Origin: Casuarina equisetifolia
Taxonomy: Eukaryota; Streptophyta; Magnoliopsida; Fagales; Casuarinaceae
Assembly: GCA_028551475.1 (NCBI GenBank)
Contig: CM052362.1
Span: forward strand, 13,694,521 to 13,758,520
Direction: 5' to 3'
Length of the DNA stretch: 64,000 nt
A program made the translations under genes and the position numbers. This document shows, piece after piece, positions 60,310 through 64,000 of the stretch. Under the pieces are notes generated by a model. It did not search any database, had not been told where the DNA came from, and saw only the letters and a program-made list of their open reading frames with translations. Every line of letters begins with the position of its first letter. Positions within the stretch are counted from its first letter, which is position 1.

Positions 60310-62504
60310 ACAAAAATTGGGACTCATCAAAATTTGCATCCATAACAATAAAATATTTATTTTTTTAGAGACATAGACATATATAACCTTTGTAACCTTA
60401 GGAATATCCCATAAAAACACATGGTTGTGATCAAGGTTGTAATTTATGTTTGTTATAAGGTTGTAAGTAGGGATAAACAAGACATCCAAACACTCTTAGG
60501 TGAGATATAAATGGGGAGAGATTAAAAAATAAGTCCCACGGAGATTTGTGGTGAATAACAAGACTTAGAAGTCTGTTAATGATATGGACTATAGTTTCAA
60601 TAGCGTAATCCCAAAAATGTAGAGGAACATGAGCCTGATTAATTAGAGATAGGCCAGTTTCAACAATGTGGCAGTGTTTACATTCTGTAGAGCCATTTTG
60701 GAATGGGGCATAAGGAACAGAAAGGCATTGGGAGATGCCATGTTTAGATAAAAGGGTATGAAAATCCTTTGAAGTAAATTTAGTAGCACAATCACATTGA
60801 ATAGATTGAATTTTTGAATTACATTGATTTTATGCTAATATTCAAAATTTTTCAAAAATGCAAAGAAATTGATGATAAATATATAATGTTTTTGATGATT
60901 AGTATTAAGGAAAGAAAAATAATATCTAGCCATAAATTAATTATATTTCATTAGATACATCTTTATTTTATCATTGTTTTTGGGCAGGACCTTATATGAT
61001 CAAAAGACCAATTTATTGAAGAAGCCCAAGTCACTCGTGGCAGTCCGTGAATTCATGCAACATCGAGAAGAAGCCCGTATGCAGCAGCCTGTATGTCTTA
61101 TATTGAGATCCGCATAGCCTTCACGTGACCTAACTTGAAGACCTAAAAGGCTTAACGACGTCGTTCACCTACTAAGGAAATAAACAACCTAAATCAACCT
61201 CAACCTATACCTTCGTCTCTGCGCCGCTCTTTCCCTTTTCTTTCTCGAAGACAAAAGAAGGAAACAGCTGCAGACTTGTCGATATCTTCGCCGAAGATTG
61301 AAACGTGAGCCAACGGAAAGATTCTCCAACGGGAAGAAAACCACAACCTGGATCGGTAGGTGGCGGCTTCTATATAAGGGAAGAGAACCCGTATGAAGAA
61401 AGATTATCTCGAGCATAAACGAATCAAGAACGGAGTTCTTCAAGCGCTATCTTTTCTGAAAGGGTTCCAAATATCTGTAAACTTTGTATTGAAGCAAAAT
61501 TACTATTCTGATTATATCATCTAGTTTACATTTTGCTTCAATCTCAAGGTTAGGGTTTCACCCAACTTTGGGGATTTTCTGTTCAGCACCATTAGAAGCT
61601 TAAATGTTGTATTTATCATCTTGTTGAGGTGTTGTACTATTTGATTTACTTGATCTGAGCTGTAATCCGTGGATTGCTGTCCCATTGTAGACCTAAAGAG
61701 AAACTGCTTTCTCTTTTGATAAAGAAAAGACCCTTTAGTGCTTTACTAAAGAAGATGGAGTAGGACTCAAATTAAGGAGTTCGATTCACTTAAAAAGAGG
61801 GTTCTGTGTGCATCTTTATTTGTGAGATTATTCTGTTGCATATCTATTTTTTTGAATAATCCCACATTCTATTTAGACAGATTTAAAACTTTACAAACAT
61901 ATATAAAATTGGTCTATATAAACAAAAATTAAGGGAGACACCTAATTCAACCCTCCTTCTTAGGTGACTTAGGACTCAACAATTAAGTCCGCGATTGGAA
62001 TGTGTAGATCTAGGTGAATTTGGAGTAATCATAAATAAAGGCAATATAGTAGTTATTCACTAAGGCGGATAATAGTAAGGCAGGTCCATAAATATCAAAA
62101 TGAATAAATTTAAGTGAACCCCGAGATTTATGATTTGTAAGGGGATGGTAATGTTTTGTGCTTTTACTTAGTTGACAAGCATGGCATAATTGATCAAAAA
62201 AGCCTTCAAGCTTTATTTTATTATTATGAAGCACTTACAATATAATAGGAAAAGAGACATGTTCTAGAGGTTGATGCCATTTTGAAGGCATATTAACATT
62301 AATATGAAGTGCAGAAGGCTTGTGCAACATTTTATTAGGTTGAAGGCGATAGAGTCCATGCTCAAGTGGACCTCGAAGTAGAGTCCGACCTATAGAGAGA
62401 TGTTGAACAACACAAAAGTTAGGATAAAAAATAAAGGCGCAATTATTATCCTTGATAAATTGTGATACAAAAAGTAAATTTTTTGAAATTTTTGAAACTA
62501 CCAA
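60310..62504 (-). pseudogene. Copia integrase region, split by an insertion
   Basis: The upstream part (62504-61990) has the pre-integrase LEHVSFPIIL, then the C...C zinc site CHACQLSKSTKHYHP, and FIHFDIYGPALLLSALVNNY then YIAFIYDYSKF. The downstream part (60830-60310) resumes with NSKIQSIQCDCATKFTSKDF, the second core Asp, then FQNGSTECKHCHIVETGLSL with the Glu of DDE and FWDYAIETIVHIINRL. Between them lies about 1.15 kb of unrelated sequence. Confidence 0.85.
60840..61985 (+). mobile_element. LTR-like insertion inside the copia integrase
   Basis: This sequence is foreign to the copia reading frame. It is non-coding, contains a TATA box (CTATATAAGGGA at about 61371) followed by leader-like sequence, and ends with GGGAGACACCTAATTCAACC then TTCTTAGGTGACTTAGGACT. 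That last stretch resembles sequence found at LTR borders of Sirevirus-type copia elements. It is most simply a solo LTR or LTR fragment in plus orientation. I could not find a target duplication; some host residues appear lost at the junctions. Confidence 0.55.
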
Positions 62505-63056
62505 AATATTAGATATATTTAAATTGAGGTTATTGGAAACATTACTTGTGTGAGTTATGGGAAGGCTTACTCAATCACCTATGGTGACTTCGTTGTCCCC
62601 TTGATAGGGCAGCAGTTGGTCTAGGCCCATGGGCTTAGGGGTAACATGATTGGTGGCCCCAGAATTGGGGAACCAATATGCATCGGTTTGGGCCGCAGAA
62701 GCAGGTATTTAGGGAGGCCTATATGAGTTGGATTGCATGGACTAGGCGAGGTTGAGAGCCTGGTGGGTTAGGTCGGCATTTGGAGTGGACTAGTTGTAGC
62801 TGGCCTGACAGGTTGTGGCACAGTGTCTAGTGCAGCGACAGATTTGGTACTGAGGTGCACGACGACGGTTTCCTACATCGTGGTTAAAGTGTCCACCGGC
62901 ATGTGGTGGAAAAGGTACAGCTTCGCCTACAAGAATGGTCCGGCATTGGATTTGAGTATGGGTGTGGGTCGAAACCACAACCTATGGGCGAGTTAGAAGA
63001 GTTTGATTCATGGAGAAGGCAATCGACGGGGACCTAGACTGCTCTGCCAGCTCTAG

Positions 63057-63566
63057 TTAGGCCTCTTGAGTGAGGAGAAGGCTACGCAAATCTTCTATAG
63101 TGAGGCCGTTTGTCTGAGTGTGAATGAAAATCGCGGTTGCAAGCGGGGGGTAGAGAGCGCCGAGATCGTGAAAAAGGTGGGTGAGATATTCGTTGTCAGA
63201 AATTATCTCACCCACACTGGCAAGCTCATTAACCAGAGAGTTGATTTCTTGAAGAAATTCAGACACTAAACGGTGTCCTTTATTGATTGCCTGAAGTCGC
63301 AATCGGAGATTGGAGGCACGGGTGCTGCTTTAAGCTTGGAATTCCACCACTAGAGCAAGCCATACATCGAAAGCGAACTCTTGTTTCATCAGTTGGCTAA
63401 TGATTGCATCTGAACAGGTGTTGAGAAGGAGCCCTAGCGCAGATTGATCACACTTCATCCAGTCGGTGTAATTCGGGTTTATAACATAAATCATGGAGCC
63501 GTCATCATCGGTGATGGTGGTGAACTTAGCAAGGCATGGAAGAGATCCATCCATGATGGGCAACAA
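63057..63566 (-). pseudogene. Copia gag of the second element
   Basis: The minus strand reads DWMKCDQSALGLLLNTCSDA and AFDVWLALVVEFQA, and after a frame break LRLQAINKGHRLVSEFLQEI, NSLVNELASVGEIISDNEYL and GLTIEDLRSLLLTQEA. This is the UBN2/gag arrangement of plant copia elements. A stop between 63303 and 63330 breaks it. Confidence 0.8.
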
Positions 63567-63764
63567 TTATATGGAGTGGAGATAAGGCAAAATCTGAGCC
63601 TTCTAGACCAAAAAATTTGGTCTTTCCAACCGAATGGAGCTAGCCGGAATCAAAATGTTTCTAGTTGAAACAGGAATTGTGGGATGGGTGGGAGCGAAAT
63701 CAAATTGTGGTTAGGCCATTTCGGTGAGGATTGGTGGAGAATTGGTCAGGGGCAGTGGCCGACT

Positions 63765-63778
63765 GGCTCTGGATACCA
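63765..63778 (-). other. Primer-binding site with one extra base
   Basis: The element strand reads TGGTATCCAGAGCC directly inside the 5' LTR. The usual initiator tRNA-Met match is TGGTATCAGAGCC, so there is one inserted C. Confidence 0.85.
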
Positions 63779-63781
63779 AAT

Positions 63782-64000
63782 TGAAAATAAGAATTTGAAT
63801 AAATTCTTATTTTCCTCAAGAACAACTTAAGAAAACCAAGAACAATAACTGTGGAAAATGGTTTTTGATTTCGATGATGAAATTATACAAAATGATTCCA
63901 ATTTATAGGAATCCTTCAACATACATAAAAAAAGGAAAACGAAAAACCTAATACAATTAAATCTATACATACCTATAATATTGATTTTGAATGGTATGAA
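63782..64000 (-). repeat. 5' LTR of the second copia element, partial
   Basis: It begins TGAAAATAAGAATTTG and closely follows 57944-58165 to the end of the window, where it is cut off. Confidence 0.9.

Larger units (their letters stand above)
57944..64000 (-). mobile_element. Second Ty1/copia element, runs off the window
   Basis: Minus-strand element with its 3' LTR at 57944-58460 and the start of its 5' LTR from 63782 to beyond 64000. The two share long identical stretches, for example AAATTATACAAAATGATTCC. Reading leftwards from the 5' LTR come PBS, gag, pre-integrase/integrase (split by an insertion), reverse transcriptase and RNase H in copia order. Several domains remain open over long stretches, so it is younger than the copia at 50-55 kb, but stops, the insertion and a changed RT active site make it non-autonomous. 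The right LTR boundary and target duplication are outside the window. Confidence 0.88.

Noticed and set aside
1-64000. tRNA, rRNA or snoRNA genes
   Set aside because: None was evident by eye, but I could not run a structure-based scan, so absence is not proven.

Overview
The window looks like nuclear DNA of a flowering plant, probably a eudicot. It is AT-rich. The genes are split by GT-AG introns, and the families are typical of plants: a DMR6-type 2-oxoglutarate dioxygenase, a CML25-like calmodulin-like protein, an ITN1-type ankyrin/PGG membrane protein, an LSMT-like SET protein and VAC14. Much of the rest is Ty1/copia and Ty3/gypsy retrotransposon debris. I cannot name the species.

Layout. 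1-3.9 kb: minus-strand Ty3/gypsy (Athila/Tat-like) gag remnant with its primer-binding region and LTR-like sequence. 3.9-6.8 kb: dead 2-oxoglutarate dioxygenase gene. 7-14 kb: repeat-rich spacer with a copia RT fragment, an orphan coding-like segment, and a truncated minus-strand gypsy element (gag, PBS, LTR). 14.5 kb: small intronless gene for an 84-residue protein. 16-21.9 kb: five-exon SET-domain methyltransferase gene, minus strand. 23.2-24.9 kb: gypsy integrase/chromodomain remnant split by a solo LTR with a perfect target duplication. 25.8-26.4 kb: intronless EF-hand gene. 27.5-28.2 kb: array of ~215-bp units. 28.7-31.3 kb: decayed chromodomain gypsy element. 31.6-32.0 kb: ubiquitin-conjugating-enzyme pseudogene without its catalytic-Cys segment. 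32.5-36.4 kb: three-exon ankyrin/PGG gene. 37.8-48.3 kb: twenty-exon VAC14 gene, minus strand. 50.0-55.1 kb: complete but decayed copia element with both LTRs. 56.0-57.0 kb: short LTR-pair element resembling a TRIM. 57.9 kb to the end: second copia element, running off the window, with a ~1.15-kb foreign LTR-like insertion in its integrase.

The intact genes are independent single-gene units and form no pathway or cluster: putative protein lysine methylation (SET), calcium sensing (CML25-like), membrane/stress signalling (ITN1-like), PI(3,5)P2 synthesis at endosome/vacuole (VAC14) and a small protein of unknown role. Joining the exons I placed gives clean open frames of 476 codons (SET), 533 (ankyrin) and 752 (VAC14), which supports those models.

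I did not find a convincing new biological system. The best leads are structural: a GC-AG intron in the SET gene, the nested solo LTR, the ~215-bp array with primer-binding-like motifs, the TRIM-like element, three copies of a gypsy chromodomain/LTR junction, and a few coding-like segments I could not assign.
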